Source of the DNA: Haliea sp040222615
GTDB taxonomy: Bacteria; Pseudomonadota; Gammaproteobacteria; Pseudomonadales; Halieaceae
Direction: 5' to 3'
Assembly (NCBI RefSeq): GCF_040222615.1
Contig: NZ_JAVKCQ010000041.1
Coordinates: 1-6,848, forward strand
DNA length: 6,848 nt
Shown: positions 6,831 through 6,848 of the stretch, in pieces
Layout of the letters: each line of letters starts with the position of its first letter
How positions within the stretch are numbered: the stretch's first letter is position 1
The notes under the pieces: model-generated
Seen by the model: the letters and a program-made list of their open reading frames with translations, nothing else
Databases searched by the model: none
Told to the model about the DNA's origin: nothing
Program-made: the position numbers and the translations under genes

Positions 6831-6848
6831 TGAAAATCGGTCGGTCCC
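6204..6848 (+). mobile_element. Remnant of an ISL3-family insertion sequence (right part)
   Basis: The transposase homology begins between about 6204 and 6212 and continues to the stop at 6828-6830. The left half of the element, including its left inverted repeat and the N-terminal transposase codons, is missing. The bases after the stop (TGAAAATCGGTCGGTCCC, 6831-6848) are in the place where ISL3 elements carry their right terminal repeat, but the window ends here and no partner repeat was found in 5477-5981. The right boundary is therefore undetermined. Confidence 0.65.

Overview
The window looks like a chromosomal segment of a GC-rich, Gram-negative gammaproteobacterium, probably environmental or marine. 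This is inferred from Sec-type signal peptides, an outer-membrane beta-barrel with a C-terminal aromatic residue, and the protein families present; no rRNA or marker gene fixes the taxon. There are four substantial genes and one short gene remnant. No tRNA, rRNA or CRISPR array was seen.

Left part (1-1626, + strand): the C-terminal end of a subtilisin-like (S8) serine protease enters from the left edge. After a 36-base gap comes a 327-residue outer-membrane beta-barrel protein with a good Shine-Dalgarno; the two probably share a transcript.

Centre (1673-5476, - strand): a 1267-residue secreted S8 protease converges on that pair. Its peptidase domain and its roughly 105-residue C-terminal domain are clearly paralogous to the truncated protease on the left, about half identical by hand alignment. 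About 785 residues lie between its signal peptide and its peptidase domain. They form an unusual array of coiled-coil-like helical segments, each bracketed by CxxC and Cx3-4C pairs and separated by Pro-rich linkers. All 28 cysteines of the mature protein lie in this part and none in the peptidase or tail. This is the best candidate here for an undescribed architecture: a cysteine-staple array in front of a protease, next to a second protease and a dedicated-looking outer-membrane protein.

Right part (5477-6848): an intergenic region of about 390 bases, AT-richer toward its right end, leads into the wreck of a HigBA-type toxin-antitoxin module. Only the last 19 or so codons of the HigB/GraT-like toxin are recognisable, directly after a run of 14 Cs. 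The HigA antitoxin follows at normal operon spacing but is fused in frame, after about 75 residues, to the C-terminal two-thirds or so of an ISL3-family transposase catalytic domain. The transposase part lacks its own DNA-binding domains and probably its first catalytic Asp. The result is a 282-residue open frame with an XRE DNA-binding head on an IS-derived body. It may be a decayed junction or a captured chimera, and the sequence alone cannot decide.

Working together (inference): the two proteases and the barrel are plausibly a cell-envelope or secreted set, with the barrel as surface anchor, export partner or substrate. The right-hand module looks like mobile-element debris unrelated to the protease set.
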